DNA from: Lichenibacterium minor
GTDB lineage: Bacteria > Pseudomonadota > Alphaproteobacteria > Rhizobiales > Beijerinckiaceae
Direction of reading: 5' to 3'
Length of the DNA stretch: 64,000 bases
Assembly: GCF_004137685.1 (NCBI RefSeq)
Contig: NZ_QYBB01000012.1
Location: 62,001 to 126,000, forward strand
Notes under the pieces: generated by a model
What the model was told of the DNA's origin: nothing
The model's input: the letters and a program-made list of their open reading frames with translations, nothing else
Database searches by the model: none
Made by a program: the position numbers and the translations under genes
Shown here: piece by piece, positions 35,368-50,612 of the stretch
Layout: each line of letters opens with the position of its first letter
How positions within the stretch are numbered: the first letter of the stretch is position 1

Positions 35368-37563
35368 GTGGTGCGAGGCGGCGAAGGGTTCGGTGCACGG
35401 GTGCGGCGGGTCCTGCTGGGCTTCGACGGCTGGTTCGACAGCTTCGTGTTCGAGCGCGGCCGCGCCACGGTCGAGGGCTACGGGCGGTATTCCGTCTTCC
35501 TGGAGCGGTTCTCCGTCGACGGCTGGCGCCGCTGGGCGGTGGAAGGGGCCTGCGAAGGGCTGACCCTCGGGCTCGGCGCGTCCGTGGTGGCGCTGGCCCT
35601 GGCGATCCCGGCCTTCCACGACACCTCCGACGACTGGCTGAAGAAGCAGGACCTCGCCGTCACGTTCCTCGACCGCACCGGGACCGAGGTGGGCCGCCGC
35701 GGCATCCTGCACGACGACAGCGTGCCCATCGCCCAGATGCCGCCCTACCTGATCCAGGCGGTGCTGGCGACGGAAGACCGCCGCTTTTTCGACCATCACG
35801 GCATCGACCCCATCGGCACCGCGCGGGCGCTGACCGTCAACGCCGGCGCGTCGGGCGTGGTGCAGGGGGGCTCCACCCTGACCCAACAGCTCGCCAAGAA
35901 CCTGTTCCTGTCCAACGAGCGCACCTTCGGCCGCAAGATCAAGGAAGCCTACCTGGCCGTCTGGCTCGAACACCACCTGTCGAAGCGCGACATCCTGCAA
36001 ACCTATCTCGACCGCGTCTACATGGGCGGGGGCACGTTCGGCATCCAGGCGGCATCGGAGTTCTACTTCGGCAAGTCGGTGCGCGACGTGTCGCTGCCCG
36101 AGGCCGCCATGCTGGCCGGCCTGTTCAAGGCGCCGACGAAATACGCCCCCCACATCAACCTTCCGGCCGCCCGGGCCCGCGCCGGCGACGTGCTGTCGAA
36201 CCTCGTCGACGCGGGCTACATGACCGAGGGGCAGGTGTATCCCGCCCGCCGCAACCCCGCGACCCCCGTCGACCGCACCCGCGAGGTCGCGCCCGACTGG
36301 TACCTCGACTACGCCTACGACGAGGTGCGCAAGCTCGCGGACGCCGGCAAGCTGGGGGCGAGCCGGGTGCTGACGGTCCGCACGGCCCTCGACAGCGCCA
36401 TCCAGGCCCGCAGCGAGTCGGTCATCGAGGACCACCTGCGCGAGAAGGGGCCGAGCCTCCACGCCAAGCAGAGCGCCATAGTGCTGATGGAGCCCGACGG
36501 CGCCGTGCGGGCCATCGTGGGCGGGCGCGACTACGGCGCGAGCCAGTTCAACCGCGCCACCGTGGCGCAGCGCCAGCCCGGATCGTCCTTCAAGGCCTTC
36601 GTGTACCTGGCGGCGCTGGAAACGGGCAAGTTCAAGCCCACCACGATGGTGACGGACTCGCCCGTCTGCATCGGCACCTACTGCGTCCGCAACTACGAGG
36701 GCGAGCAGATGGGCACGTTGCCGCTGTGGGCCGCCCTGGCCCACTCGCTCAACACCGTCGCCATCAAGCTGTCGATCGCCATCGGCAACGGCTCGCCCCG
36801 CGCCGGCCGCGCCAAGATCGTCGCCGTCGCGCACGCGCTCGGCATCACCACGCCGTTGGAGGACACGGTGTCGCTGCCGATCGGCGCCGATGACGTCACG
36901 GTGATGGACATGACGACCGCCTACGCGGGCTTCGCCAACGGCGGCAAGCGCGTGCAGCCCTATGCCGCCGTGGACATCAAGGACGGCCACGGCGACCTCG
37001 TCTACCGCCACGACCGGGACGGGCCGCAGCCGAAGCAGGTCGCCCCCGCGACGGATGTCGCCACCCTCAACACCATGCTGGCCAGGGTGGTCACCGACGG
37101 CACGGGTCGGGCGGCCCGCCTCGACGATGCCGTCGCGGTCGGCAAGACGGGCACCACGAACGAATACCGCAACGCCTGGTTCTGCGGCTTCACCGGCAAT
37201 TACGTCGCCGCCGTCTGGTACGGCAACGACGACAACTCCCCCATGGACAAGGTGACGGGCGGCACGCTGCCGGCCTCGACGTGGCACGACGTGATGGAGT
37301 TCGCACAGGCCGGCATCGAGCCGCGTCCGCCGTTCGGGCTCGGGCCGGCGGGACAGCCGGCCGCCGTGGCGGCATCGGCGCCGCTCGCCGGCGGCACGCA
37401 ACCCGCCGGCAACAACCGGTCGACCCTGTCGCCGCGCGCCGCCACGGCGCTCGGCGCCATCGCGTCGCTGGTGGCCGATGCCGGCCGGCCCCGGCTCGCC
37501 GAGGGCGAGGCTTTCGCGTCGCAGGCGCCGGCCCCCGCCGTCGCGACGTCCCGCACGCCGTGA
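35368..37563 (+). CDS. bifunctional class A penicillin-binding protein (PBP1A-like)
   Basis: Peptidoglycan glycosyltransferase plus DD-transpeptidase of 731 aa. One membrane helix (LTLGLGASVVALALAIPAF) precedes the GT51 domain with catalytic E136 (ATEDRRFFDHHG) and GGSTLTQQLAKNLF. The transpeptidase has the serine motif SSFK (S406/K409), SLN and KTGT (K593). The C-terminal 70 residues are Ala/Pro-rich. The GTG at 35368 has AGGAG six bases upstream and is preferred to the ATG at 35305. It builds cell wall in the periplasm and is a beta-lactam target. Confidence 0.93.
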   Translation: MVRGGEGFGARVRRVLLGFDGWFDSFVFERGRATVEGYGRYSVFLERFSVDGWRRWAVEGACEGLTLGLGASVVALALAIPAFHDTSDDWLKKQDLAVTFLDRTGTEVGRRGILHDDSVPIAQMPPYLIQAVLATEDRRFFDHHGIDPIGTARALTVNAGASGVVQGGSTLTQQLAKNLFLSNERTFGRKIKEAYLAVWLEHHLSKRDILQTYLDRVYMGGGTFGIQAASEFYFGKSVRDVSLPEAAMLAGLFKAPTKYAPHINLPAARARAGDVLSNLVDAGYMTEGQVYPARRNPATPVDRTREVAPDWYLDYAYDEVRKLADAGKLGASRVLTVRTALDSAIQARSESVIEDHLREKGPSLHAKQSAIVLMEPDGAVRAIVGGRDYGASQFNRATVAQRQPGSSFKAFVYLAALETGKFKPTTMVTDSPVCIGTYCVRNYEGEQMGTLPLWAALAHSLNTVAIKLSIAIGNGSPRAGRAKIVAVAHALGITTPLEDTVSLPIGADDVTVMDMTTAYAGFANGGKRVQPYAAVDIKDGHGDLVYRHDRDGPQPKQVAPATDVATLNTMLARVVTDGTGRAARLDDAVAVGKTGTTNEYRNAWFCGFTGNYVAAVWYGNDDNSPMDKVTGGTLPASTWHDVMEFAQAGIEPRPPFGLGPAGQPAAVAASAPLAGGTQPAGNNRSTLSPRAATALGAIASLVADAGRPRLAEGEAFASQAPAPAVATSRTP

Positions 37564-37610
37564 CGCCGATCCCCAGCCCCGGGCGCGCGTCCGCCCTGCA
37601 CGGGAGGGCG

Positions 37611-38276
37611 ATGATCGGCGTCGCCGACGAGCCCGCCGACGTCGATGGCCGCGTTCCGCCGCGCGAACGCGGGGCGCGGAGCGATCCCGCCCTGCCCGGC
37701 GGCGGCGTGCTCGCCATCGCGGTGGTGGGTCTGGCGCTCGGCCTCGCCGCGACGGCCATCGTGCTCGGGCGCGGCTGGGATCCCGGCGCCGTCGCGGTCG
37801 GGCCCTGGGTGACGCACCCGAGGATCGGGACTCCGTCGATCGACCCCTACGCCCGCGCCGAGTTGGCGCGGAGCGGCGCCGTCCCGATGGCGTCCAGCGA
37901 AGGGCTGAGCTTCGCGGCCACGACGGACGACACGGGATACCGCCTCGTCTCGACCTGCACCTATCGCCTGAGCGGCGCCGTGCCGCCCGCGCGGTTCTGG
38001 ACGCTGACGGCGACGGACCGGGCCGGCCTGACGCTCGGTGGCGATGCCGGCCGTTCCGCCTTCACCTCGACGACGGTCATCCGCGACGCATCCGGCGGGT
38101 TCGTCATCGAAGCGGGGCCCGAGGCGCGACCCGGAAACTGGATGGCGCTGTCGGGCGACGGGCCGCTCACGCTGACGCTGCGCCTCTACGACACGCCCTT
38201 GACCGGCGACACCGGCGAGATCGCCAGCGCCGCGCTGCCGGGGATCACCCGCGAATCCTGCGGGGGGCCGGGGTGA
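37611..38276 (+). CDS. DUF1214 domain protein
   Basis: A 221 aa protein with one N-terminal membrane helix (VLAIAVVGLALGLAATAIVLG) and a DUF1214 beta domain (GLSFAATTDDTGYRLVSTCT, RFWTLTATD, PGNWMALSGDGPLTLTLRLYD). It probably faces the periplasm. A GGGAGGG ribosome site precedes the ATG. It overlaps the DUF1254 gene by 4 bp and follows the PBP gene after 47 bp, so the three may form an operon. DUF1214 and DUF1254 commonly occur together; their function is unknown. Confidence 0.87.
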   Translation: MIGVADEPADVDGRVPPRERGARSDPALPGGGVLAIAVVGLALGLAATAIVLGRGWDPGAVAVGPWVTHPRIGTPSIDPYARAELARSGAVPMASSEGLSFAATTDDTGYRLVSTCTYRLSGAVPPARFWTLTATDRAGLTLGGDAGRSAFTSTTVIRDASGGFVIEAGPEARPGNWMALSGDGPLTLTLRLYDTPLTGDTGEIASAALPGITRESCGGPG

Positions 38277-38839
38277 GCCAGCGCGGCATCGTGGCGTCCC
38301 TGAGCCTGCTCGCGATCCTGCTCGTGGCGGGCATCGTCCACATCGCGTCGCTGCTGGTCCTGCCGCGCGTGGCGCCCGACGACGCCTTCGCGCGGCTCGC
38401 GGCCGTGACGCCCGAAGGGAGCGTGTCGGTGCTGGCGCGGGGCGGTTCCGCCAAGGCCGCCCTGCCAGGCCGGGATCCCTCGCTCGCCACGGCCGTGTGC
38501 CGCTACGATCTCGATCGCGGCCCGCTGCGCGTGTCGGCCGCGCTGGGCGACGAAGCCTTCGTGGCCCTCACGCTCCATTCGCGCTCGGGCGTGGCCTTCT
38601 ACGGCCTCAACGATCGGTCCGGGAACGAGGGCAGGCTCGAACTCGTGGTGATGACGGGCGCGCAGCTCGACGAGGCGCGCTCAAGGGATGCCGCGGATGC
38701 TCCGGTGCGCGACGTGCGCGTGGCGGCGCCGCAGCCGCAGGGCTTCGTCATGTTCGACGTGCTGCCGAGGATCGGCGGCGAGGTCGAAGCACGCCGGGCC
38801 CTGGCGTCAATGAGCTGCCGCGTCGAGCATGCGCCCTGA
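38273..38839 (+). CDS. DUF1254 domain protein
   Basis: A 188 aa protein with an N-terminal helix (IVASLSLLAILLVAGIVHIASLLVLPRV) and a periplasmic domain (RYDLDRGPLRVSAAL, ALTLHSRSGVAFYGLNDRS). Its GTG start overlaps the DUF1214 stop (GTGA), so translation is coupled to that gene. It is shorter than the full-length DUF1254 proteins that carry DUF1214 as a fused half, which fits a split pair. Function unknown. Confidence 0.86.
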   Translation: MSQRGIVASLSLLAILLVAGIVHIASLLVLPRVAPDDAFARLAAVTPEGSVSVLARGGSAKAALPGRDPSLATAVCRYDLDRGPLRVSAALGDEAFVALTLHSRSGVAFYGLNDRSGNEGRLELVVMTGAQLDEARSRDAADAPVRDVRVAAPQPQGFVMFDVLPRIGGEVEARRALASMSCRVEHAP

Positions 38840-39007
38840 GCCGAGCCCGTGGTGCGGCGCGTAGCCGTCCGGCCGGGCGGGGGCATCGGCCTCCTCGCGG
38901 CAATAGCGGACGCCCGTGAAGAACAGGATCCGGGCGCCGCTGCGCGGCACGGCGAAGGCGCGCTGGGGCCGGGGTCGGTCCGGCTGAAGGCTGACGATGT
39001 TTTGCAT
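38807..39007 (-). CDS. small hypothetical protein
   Basis: A 66 aa soluble protein (MQNIVSLQPDRPRPQRAFAV...ARILFFTGVRYCREEAD) whose last 33 bases overlap the 3' end of the DUF1254 gene on the other strand. The first 50 codons look protein-like rather than shadow (LFFTGVRYCRE), but the C-terminus is anti-parallel to another gene. No family recognised. Support is modest. Confidence 0.45.
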   Translation of the reverse strand: MQNIVSLQPDRPRPQRAFAVPRSGARILFFTGVRYCREEADAPARPDGYAPHHGLGSGRMLDAAAH

Positions 39008-39189
39008 GCGGCTGTCCTCGACGAAGTCGATGCGGTCACGTTGGCCGAGGCGACCCGGACCCGCGCCGCGCATCGGCGCCGCGATCCAGCGTGGGACGTC
39101 GGACATCTCCCCCGGCTTTTCGTGCGAACCGCACAACCGGGCCGGGCGGAGATTGTCCCTGCCTCGCCTTCGATAAGGACGGTTGAAGG

Positions 39190-39204
39190 TTAACACGACA
39201 TCAA
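39190..39204. promoter_or_regulatory. possible CtrA-like site upstream of the DUF2336 gene
   Basis: TTAA-N7-TCAA, one mismatch from the alphaproteobacterial CtrA consensus TTAA-N7-TTAA, 56 bp before the DUF2336 start and 183 bp from the divergent small ORF. One imperfect match only. Confidence 0.25.
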
Positions 39205-39260
39205 CGATCGGACCCTAAAACCAGGTCAGCGCATCAATCTTCGATTCAGAGGCTTCGCGT

Positions 39261-40391
39261 ATGGACCACGACGACGACCTTCGCGGATCGCTCGAACGCC
39301 TCGTGCGGCTCGGCCGAACGCCGGACGTCGACATCCGCCCGGTCCTGCTGCGCGTGCTCGTCGACATGTTCGCCCGCCGCCTCCACCACACGCCGGGCGA
39401 CCTCGCGCAGTTCGAGGACATGATCGGGCGCCTGCTCGACGACGCCGACGGGGAAGTCCGCCAGACCGTGGCGGACAGGCTCGCCGGCCACCCCGCGACG
39501 CCGCGCAGCCTGCTCGAGCGCTTCCTGAGGGAAGGCGACGCCGTCGCGGCGCCCGTGCTGGCGCGGGCGGCCGTCGACCCCGGCACGGTGCTCGACGCCG
39601 CCGAATGGGGCACCCCCGCCATGGCGCTGGCCGTGGCGTCGCGGCCCGACCTGTCGCCCGAGGCGGTCGCCAGCCTCGTGGACCGGCCGGAGCGCGACGT
39701 CCTCCTGGCCGTGGCCGGGAACGGCGCCGCGCCCGTCGGGCTGGATGTGTTCCGCTACCTCGTGCGCCGCGCGCGGGACGACGAGGCGCTCGGCCGCGCG
39801 CTGCTCCGGCGCGACATGCCGCCGTCCGAGCGCGCGCCGCTCTTCCTGTTCGCCGACAGCGCCGAGCGGGCGGCGATCATCCTCGCGGCCCGGCGCGACG
39901 ACCTGCGCCCCGACGGCGAACGGGCGCGCCCGAACGCGGACGAGGCGGCGGCGCTGGAGCGGGTCGAGCGCGCCGTGATGGCGCCCGACCGCGACGGTTT
40001 CGACACCGCGCTGGCGGCGGCGCTGAACATCCGGCTCGACGACGTTTGGCGGCTGATCGACGATCCCAAGGGCGAGCCGCTGGCCCTGGCCCTCGCCGCC
40101 GTGGGGGCCTCGCCCGAACTCGCCGCGCGGGTCTTCATCCTGAGCGGCCCCGCGATCGGCCATTCCGTGATGGCCGTGCGCAGCCTCACGGCCCTGGTGG
40201 AGGGCATGCCGCGCCGGACCGCGGGGCGCCTCGTCGCCGCCATGACGCATGCGGCGGCCCGCACAGTGCGGAGGACAGCCGCGGAGGCCGAGGGCCGGGG
40301 GCGCGCCGAGGACGGGCGATCCATCGCCCGGGCGCGCGAACGCGCCGAGGACATCGTCGCCTCGGCGCAGCGGCGGCTCAGGGGCGGGTGA
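39261..40391 (+). CDS. DUF2336 helical-repeat protein
   Basis: A 376 aa HEAT-like protein of the DUF2336 family (RLVRLGRTPDVDIRPVLLRVL, QTVADRLAGHPATPRSLLERFL, RPDLSPEAVASLVDRPERDV). It is rich in Ala, Arg and Leu with repeated helical hairpins. DUF2336 is alphaproteobacterial; proteins of this family have been linked to cell-cycle or envelope regulation but the role is not settled. Cytoplasmic, no signal. It ends at a perfect bidirectional hairpin shared with coaD. Confidence 0.88.
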   Translation: MDHDDDLRGSLERLVRLGRTPDVDIRPVLLRVLVDMFARRLHHTPGDLAQFEDMIGRLLDDADGEVRQTVADRLAGHPATPRSLLERFLREGDAVAAPVLARAAVDPGTVLDAAEWGTPAMALAVASRPDLSPEAVASLVDRPERDVLLAVAGNGAAPVGLDVFRYLVRRARDDEALGRALLRRDMPPSERAPLFLFADSAERAAIILAARRDDLRPDGERARPNADEAAALERVERAVMAPDRDGFDTALAAALNIRLDDVWRLIDDPKGEPLALALAAVGASPELAARVFILSGPAIGHSVMAVRSLTALVEGMPRRTAGRLVAAMTHAAARTVRRTAAEAEGRGRAEDGRSIARARERAEDIVASAQRRLRGG

Positions 40392-40403
40392 GGCCGGACC
40401 GGA

Positions 40404-40437
40404 AGGCCCAGGGGCGCGCCCGCGCGCCCCTGGGCCT
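40404..40437. terminator. bidirectional terminator between the DUF2336 gene and coaD
   Basis: Arms GGCCCAGGGGCGCG and CGCGCCCCTGGGCC (14 bp perfect, plus an A-T pair) around a CCCG loop. It separates convergent genes and overlaps the coaD stop codon. No T-run of note. Confidence 0.7.
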
Positions 40438-40935
40438 AGGCTGGGTCCCGCGCCGCCTTGAGGGCCGCGACGACCCCCGGCGGCACGAAGGCCGAAACGT
40501 CGCCGCCCATCCCGGCGATCTGCCGGACCAGGGTGGCGGTGATGGTGCGCGACCCCGGCGCGGCCGGCACGAACAATGTTTGGAGCTCGGGCGCCAGGGC
40601 GGCGTTCATGCCCGCCATGCTCATCTCGTCGTCGAGGTCGGCGGCGCCGCGCAGGCCGCGCACGATGAGCGTCGCGCCCACGTCCCGCGCCGCCGCTACG
40701 GCGAGGCCGGAGAAGCTTTCCACCCGCAGCACGCCGCCCGCGGCCGCCACCACCGGCCCCGCCTCGGCGCGGATCAGCGCCACCCGCGCGTCGTGGCTCA
40801 GCACCGGCTGCTTGGTGGCGTGGCGACCGACGGCCACCACCAGCACGTCGCAGAGCCGGGCCGCGGCCCGGATCACGTCGAGGTGCCCGTTGGTCAGGGG
40901 GTCGAACGACCCCGCGTAGAGGGCCGTCCGCGCCA

Positions 40936-40936
<1 letters not shown>
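40436..40936 (-). CDS. coaD: phosphopantetheine adenylyltransferase
   Basis: CoaD, 166 aa, normal length. It transfers AMP from ATP to 4'-phosphopantetheine, the penultimate step of coenzyme A synthesis. The ATP-binding [12 protein letters not shown] motif (residues 7-18) with the TxGH signature and the [19 protein letters not shown] stretch are clear. It is downstream of gyrA, with TGATG overlap of stop and start, so it is translated from the gyrA message. Confidence 0.96.
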
Positions 40937-43683
<2,747 letters not shown>

Positions 43684-44067
43684 GTTGCATCCCTTTGCGG
43701 ACGGCCCGGCGCTGGCGGGCGCCTTCGAATCTGATCTGCCCCGAATATAAGCTCCGAAGCGCCGTTCCGCGAGGTTTAACGGGCGGCGAGCCGGGTCCGG
43801 CGATCGCCGGGAGTCTGTCGTGAAGCGTGGGCCGGGGCTCCGCCGCGGCGGGACCAGCCGGACGGCAGCACACGCGGGCAGCCGGTCCTTCCATCCCGGC
43901 GCGCGCCTCGACGGCCCGAACGGCCGTCGCGCCAAGACCCGGGAAGGACGGAGCGCTTTTCGGCGCTCGAAGTGTCCGCTCGCTCGACCGTGGCTGGGCC
44001 ACGCCCTTCGCGGGTCACCTGCCGATCATGCGGGAACGGCTCCGGGCGTGCCATCGCCCTTCGTTCA
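43684..44067. other. 384 bp intergenic region between gyrA and the aminotransferase gene
   Basis: Both neighbours read leftward: this holds the gyrA promoter (TATATT element near 43745 on the minus strand) and the 3' end of the aminotransferase unit. A perfect 8 bp hairpin CGACGGCC/GGCCGTCG (43909-43929) and a 6 bp GAGCGC/GCGCTC hairpin (43951-43968) may terminate the upstream gene. No gene seen. Confidence 0.5.
43909..43929 (-). terminator. candidate terminator of the aminotransferase gene
   Basis: Perfect 8 bp arms CGACGGCC and GGCCGTCG with a 5-base loop, about 140 bp downstream of the aminotransferase stop on the minus strand. Without a U-run the role is tentative. Confidence 0.4.
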
Positions 44068-45339
44068 TCACGATGTCGAGGCCGCGTCCCCGCCCCGCTT
44101 CTCGAGCCCGGCGAGCGCGATGCAGATGGCGATGCCTTCCGCCGCGGCCTCGACCTCGGCGAGCTTCGGGAAGGTGGGCGCGAGGCGCAGGTTGGCGTCC
44201 TCCGGGTCCGCCCCGCCCGGCCAGGTGGCGCCCGCAGGCGTCAGCGCCACGCCCGCCGCCTTGGCGAGCGCCACCACGCGCGACGCCGTGCCCGGCACCG
44301 CGTCGACGCTGATGAAGTAGCCGCCTTCCGGCCGCGACCAGCGCGCGAGGCCGGTGCCGCCGAGACGGCGCTCCAGCGCGGCCAGCACGGCGTCGAACTT
44401 CGGGCCGATCAGGTCGCGGTGGCGCCCCATGTGGGCGTGCAGCCCTTCGGCGTCGCGCAGGAAGCGCATGTGGCGGAGCTGGTTCAGCTTGTCGGAGCCG
44501 ATGGTGCGGCGCCCCGCGCGCGCCAGGAACCAGGCGACGTTGGCGGGCGAGGAGGCGAACAGCGCCACGCCGGCGCCGGCCAGCGTCACCTTCGAGGTCG
44601 AGCCGAAGCAGAAGGCACGGTCGGAGTGGCCGGCCTCGCGGGTCAGGTCGAGGATCGAGGCGAGGGGCGTGCGGCGGTCCGTCAGGTGGTGGACCGCGTA
44701 GGCGTCGTCCCAGAACAGGCGAAAGTCGGGCGCCCCGGCCTTCATCGCGGCCAGGCGGCGCACGGCATCGTCGGAATAGGTTTCGCCCGTCGGGTTCGAG
44801 TATCGCGGCACGCACCACATGCCCTTCACCGACGGGTCGGCGGCGAGCGCCTCGACGGCGTCCATGTCGGGCCCCTGCCCGGTCAGCGGCACGGGCAGCA
44901 GGCGGAAGCCGAACTCTTCCGCCAGCCCGAAATGGCGGTCGTAGCCCGGCACCGGGCAGATGAAGGCAGGCGAAGCCTCGCGCGACCAGGGCCGCTCGCC
45001 GCCCGGCACGCCCTTCAGCAGCGCCCACACGATGCAGTCGTGCATGAGGGCCAGGCTGGAATTGTTGCCGAGCACGATCGCGTCCGCGGGCAGGCCGAGC
45101 GCTTCGCCGAACAGCGCCCGCACCTCGGGCAGGCCCTGGAGCGCGCCGCCGTAGTTGCGCGCGTCCTCGCCGGCCGCCGTGGTGGTGTCCCGGTTGCCCT
45201 GGGGCAGCAGCATGGCGTCCGACAGCGACAGCTGTTCGGGCGACGGCTTGCCGCGCGTCATGTCGAGCTTGAGTCCGCGGGCCTTGAAGCCCTCGTAGTC
45301 GGCGCGGGTGCGGGCGAGGTCGGCGTGGAGATCTGGCAT
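44068..45339 (-). CDS. class I PLP-dependent aminotransferase (aspartate type Ic)
   Basis: Fold-type I aminotransferase of 423 aa, close in pattern to the Ic subgroup of aspartate aminotransferases (Asp_aminotransf family). The start LKLDMTRGKPSPEQLSLSDA, the PYSNPTGETYSDD-type motif RYSNPTGETY, WDDAYAVHHL and the PLP lysine in GSTSKVTLAG are visible, as is RPEGGYFISV. It would interconvert aspartate and oxaloacetate with 2-oxoglutarate. An apparently single-gene unit. Confidence 0.9.
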   Translation of the reverse strand: MPDLHADLARTRADYEGFKARGLKLDMTRGKPSPEQLSLSDAMLLPQGNRDTTTAAGEDARNYGGALQGLPEVRALFGEALGLPADAIVLGNNSSLALMHDCIVWALLKGVPGGERPWSREASPAFICPVPGYDRHFGLAEEFGFRLLPVPLTGQGPDMDAVEALAADPSVKGMWCVPRYSNPTGETYSDDAVRRLAAMKAGAPDFRLFWDDAYAVHHLTDRRTPLASILDLTREAGHSDRAFCFGSTSKVTLAGAGVALFASSPANVAWFLARAGRRTIGSDKLNQLRHMRFLRDAEGLHAHMGRHRDLIGPKFDAVLAALERRLGGTGLARWSRPEGGYFISVDAVPGTASRVVALAKAAGVALTPAGATWPGGADPEDANLRLAPTFPKLAEVEAAAEGIAICIALAGLEKRGGDAASTS

Positions 45340-45371
45340 GGTGTTCGTCTGTGCTTGAGCGTCGTGCGCGA

Positions 45372-45398
45372 GCCCTTCCCCCGCCCGGGGGGAAGGGC
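45372..45398. terminator. hairpin downstream of ssb
   Basis: Perfect 11 bp arms GCCCTTCCCCC and GGGGGAAGGGC around GCCCG, between the ssb stop and the aminotransferase start. It reads as a terminator for ssb on the minus strand, although no U-run follows. Confidence 0.5.
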
Positions 45399-45533
45399 GC
45401 CCATGGGCAGCATGGGCGGGAGACAGGGGCGAGCGCCGCGCCCGGCGCCCGCCCCCGATCCGGCGGCGCCCGGGTTCGGCCCGCTTCGCTCAGGGCGAAG
45501 GGGCGCCGCGCGGGCGTGGCCGGAGCCGCAGGC

Positions 45534-46073
45534 TCAGAACGGGATGTCGTCGTCGATCGCGTCCGACATCGAGCCGCCGCGGCCGCCGCCGCCCGAGTTG
45601 CCGCCGCGGTCCATCGGCGACGACCGCCCGAAGGACGGGCGCTCCCCGCCGCCGCCGCCGCCGCGGTCGAACGAGCCGCGGTCGTCGTCGCCCGCGAAGC
45701 TGCTGCCCCCGCCGGCGGCATTGCGCCCTTCCAGCATGGTCAGCTCACCGCGGAAGCGCTGCAGCACGATTTCCGTGTTGTACTTCTCGATGCCGTCCTT
45801 GTCGGTGTACTTGCGCGTCTGGAGCTGGCCCTCGACATAGACCTTGGAGCCCTTCTTCAGGTACTGTTCGGCCACTTTGGCGAGGTTTTCGTTGAAGATG
45901 ACGATGGAATGCCATTCCGTCTTCTCCTTGCGCTCGCCGGACGCCTTGTCGCGCCACGACTCCGTCGTGGCGAGGCGCAGGTTCACCACTGCATCGCCCG
46001 ACTGCATGCGGCGCACCTCGGGATCCTTCCCGAGATTGCCGACCAGAATGACCTTGTTGACGCTGCCCGACAT
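45534..46073 (-). CDS. ssb: single-stranded DNA-binding protein
   Basis: SSB of 179 aa. The N-terminal OB fold ([57 protein letters not shown]) is followed by a Gly/Ser/Arg-rich linker and the acidic tip DDDIPF that recruits repair and replication partners. It binds single-stranded DNA as a tetramer. It is divergent from uvrA across a LexA box, the classic arrangement. Confidence 0.97.
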   Translation of the reverse strand: MSGSVNKVILVGNLGKDPEVRRMQSGDAVVNLRLATTESWRDKASGERKEKTEWHSIVIFNENLAKVAEQYLKKGSKVYVEGQLQTRKYTDKDGIEKYNTEIVLQRFRGELTMLEGRNAAGGGSSFAGDDDRGSFDRGGGGGGERPSFGRSSPMDRGGNSGGGGRGGSMSDAIDDDIPF

Positions 46074-46200
46074 GGACCCCTCCCCGCGACCGGAATGACA
46101 AGGGGCGACCTCGCGCGATGTCGCGCGTCCGCCCCGGCTCCGTCCCACGCCATACGCGACGCCGGTTACCAAAACGCCGAACGGGCACGCCCGCCGGCCT

Positions 46201-46215
46201 GTTCCACCTTTGTTC
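46201..46215. promoter_or_regulatory. LexA (SOS) box between ssb and uvrA
   Basis: Exact match to the alphaproteobacterial LexA motif GTTC-N7-GTTC. It lies 127 bp from the ssb start and 135 bp from the uvrA start, and would put one or both under DNA-damage control. Confidence 0.8.
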
Positions 46216-46349
46216 CATAGCACGGATCGTGCTATTTGCCGAGTCGAAGACGCGTCCCCCTGCGCGGGGTGCCGCCCGCGCGTCGCGCCCCTATATGGTC
46301 CTCGTCCCGGTCCATGGCCGGCCGTCCCCGTTCGGAACCCCGTCCCGCC

Positions 46350-49415
<3,066 letters not shown>

Positions 49416-49973
49416 CCGGCGGCTAGACCGCCGGACCCGTCGGTCCGGCCTCGCGCCGATCGGGACACCTCCGGCGCGGCCGCGCCTGACGGCCCTCCGC
49501 CGCGGTTCGGGCCGCGATACGGGGCCGTCCCGCGCGACGGCACCCCATCCGCCCGGCCCCATCCTGGCCGACGCGCGCCGAACGCGCGCGCGACTCGAAC
49601 CGCGTCGCCGGCTTCGCACGGATGCCCTTTGTTGCGATGCACCACGGACGGCTGCAGCGAAAAAGGGCGAGCCGCCGCACGCCGTGCAGCCTGGGCGCCA
49701 AACTGCCTACGAGACGAGCGTCGACCGCCTCTGTCATGCAGTTTTCACATGACAACCTGCCGACAAACGGGTGACGACGCTGGATGCGAGGTCAGACAAG
49801 CGCTTTTCAGCCTCAATTCCTACCTGAATGTGAATGAAGCCACGCGTCTCCTGCATATCAGACGACGCGCATCCTCCCTTCTCGCAATGCCGAAAGGGCG
49901 TATATTGCATTGCATCAAAGGCCGAACGGAGCGGGTCGTCTGACCGGCCTCGCGACAGGCAAGGAACCTTTCC
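49416..49973. other. 558 bp intergenic region before the DUF1127 cluster
   Basis: Downstream of uvrA it begins GC-rich and becomes unusually AT-rich from about 49700 to 49940, with TATATT near 49901 as a possible -10 element for the DUF1127 cluster. Short frames on both strands show no recognisable protein. One tRNA-like arm was considered and dropped. Confidence 0.5.
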
Positions 49974-50186
49974 ATGCTGAACATCATCGCCTCCTGGCGC
50001 CGCGAGCGCGAAGCCGTCCGCGAGCTGTCCCGCCTGTCGGACCGCGAGCTCGCCGACCTGGGCATCGCCCGGTCCGACATCCGGTCCGTCGCCGAAAGCG
50101 CGTCGCGGGACGTGGCACCTCGCCCGGTGCCGACCGTCGCGATGCCGGCCTGGACCGCCAACGCCCGCCAGTCCGTCGCCGCCTGA
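49974..50186 (+). CDS. DUF1127 small protein (1 of 3)
   Basis: A 70 aa protein with the DUF1127 motif VRELSRLSDRELADLGIARSDI at residues 16-37, preceded by a basic amphipathic helix (IIASWRREREA). The C-terminal extension of about 25 aa is Ala/Pro-rich. DUF1127 proteins in Agrobacterium and Rhodobacter have been linked to RNA binding and RNA turnover and to phosphate/stress responses. First of three tandem copies. Confidence 0.9.
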   Translation: MLNIIASWRREREAVRELSRLSDRELADLGIARSDIRSVAESASRDVAPRPVPTVAMPAWTANARQSVAA

Positions 50187-50328
50187 CATCCTTCCCGCCG
50201 CCCCGAACCGCCGGGCGCCGGCTTTCGAAGATCGACCCGCCTCTGCCCGCCCCCGTGTGGAGGGCATTCAAACCTTCGTTCCCTTGCCGGATGGCCGGCG
50301 TCGGAACGACAACAACAGGAATGATCCC

Positions 50329-50568
50329 ATGATCAAGTCCATCAAGACCCGCCTCGCCGCCTGGAACCAGCAGCGCGAAACCATCCGCGAACTGTCGATG
50401 CTGACGAACCGCGAACTCGCCGACCTCGGCATCGGCCGCGGCGACATCCCCTTCGTGGCCGACGGTTCGCTGCTCGTCTCCGGCGACGTCGCCGCCCCGG
50501 TCACCGCCGACGACGCGCTGATCGGCCCGGCCTGGGCCGCCCACGTGCCGACCTCCCTGGCCGCCTGA
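50329..50568 (+). CDS. DUF1127 small protein (2 of 3)
   Basis: A 79 aa paralog with IRELSMLTNRELADLGIGRGDI and a longer C-terminal extension (VAAPVTADDALIGPAWAAHV) resembling that of many rhizobial DUF1127 proteins. AGGA lies 8 bases before the ATG. 142 bp after copy 1. Confidence 0.9.
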   Translation: MIKSIKTRLAAWNQQRETIRELSMLTNRELADLGIGRGDIPFVADGSLLVSGDVAAPVTADDALIGPAWAAHVPTSLAA

Positions 50569-50612
50569 ACCGACCGGGACATTCCCTGGGCCGACGAGGC
50601 TCCGGAACATGA

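Noticed and set aside
49560..49640. tRNA gene suggested by a GGTTCGAGTC-like arm on the minus strand
   Set aside because: No partner for the T-stem, no D or anticodon arm in register and no acceptor stem or CCA.
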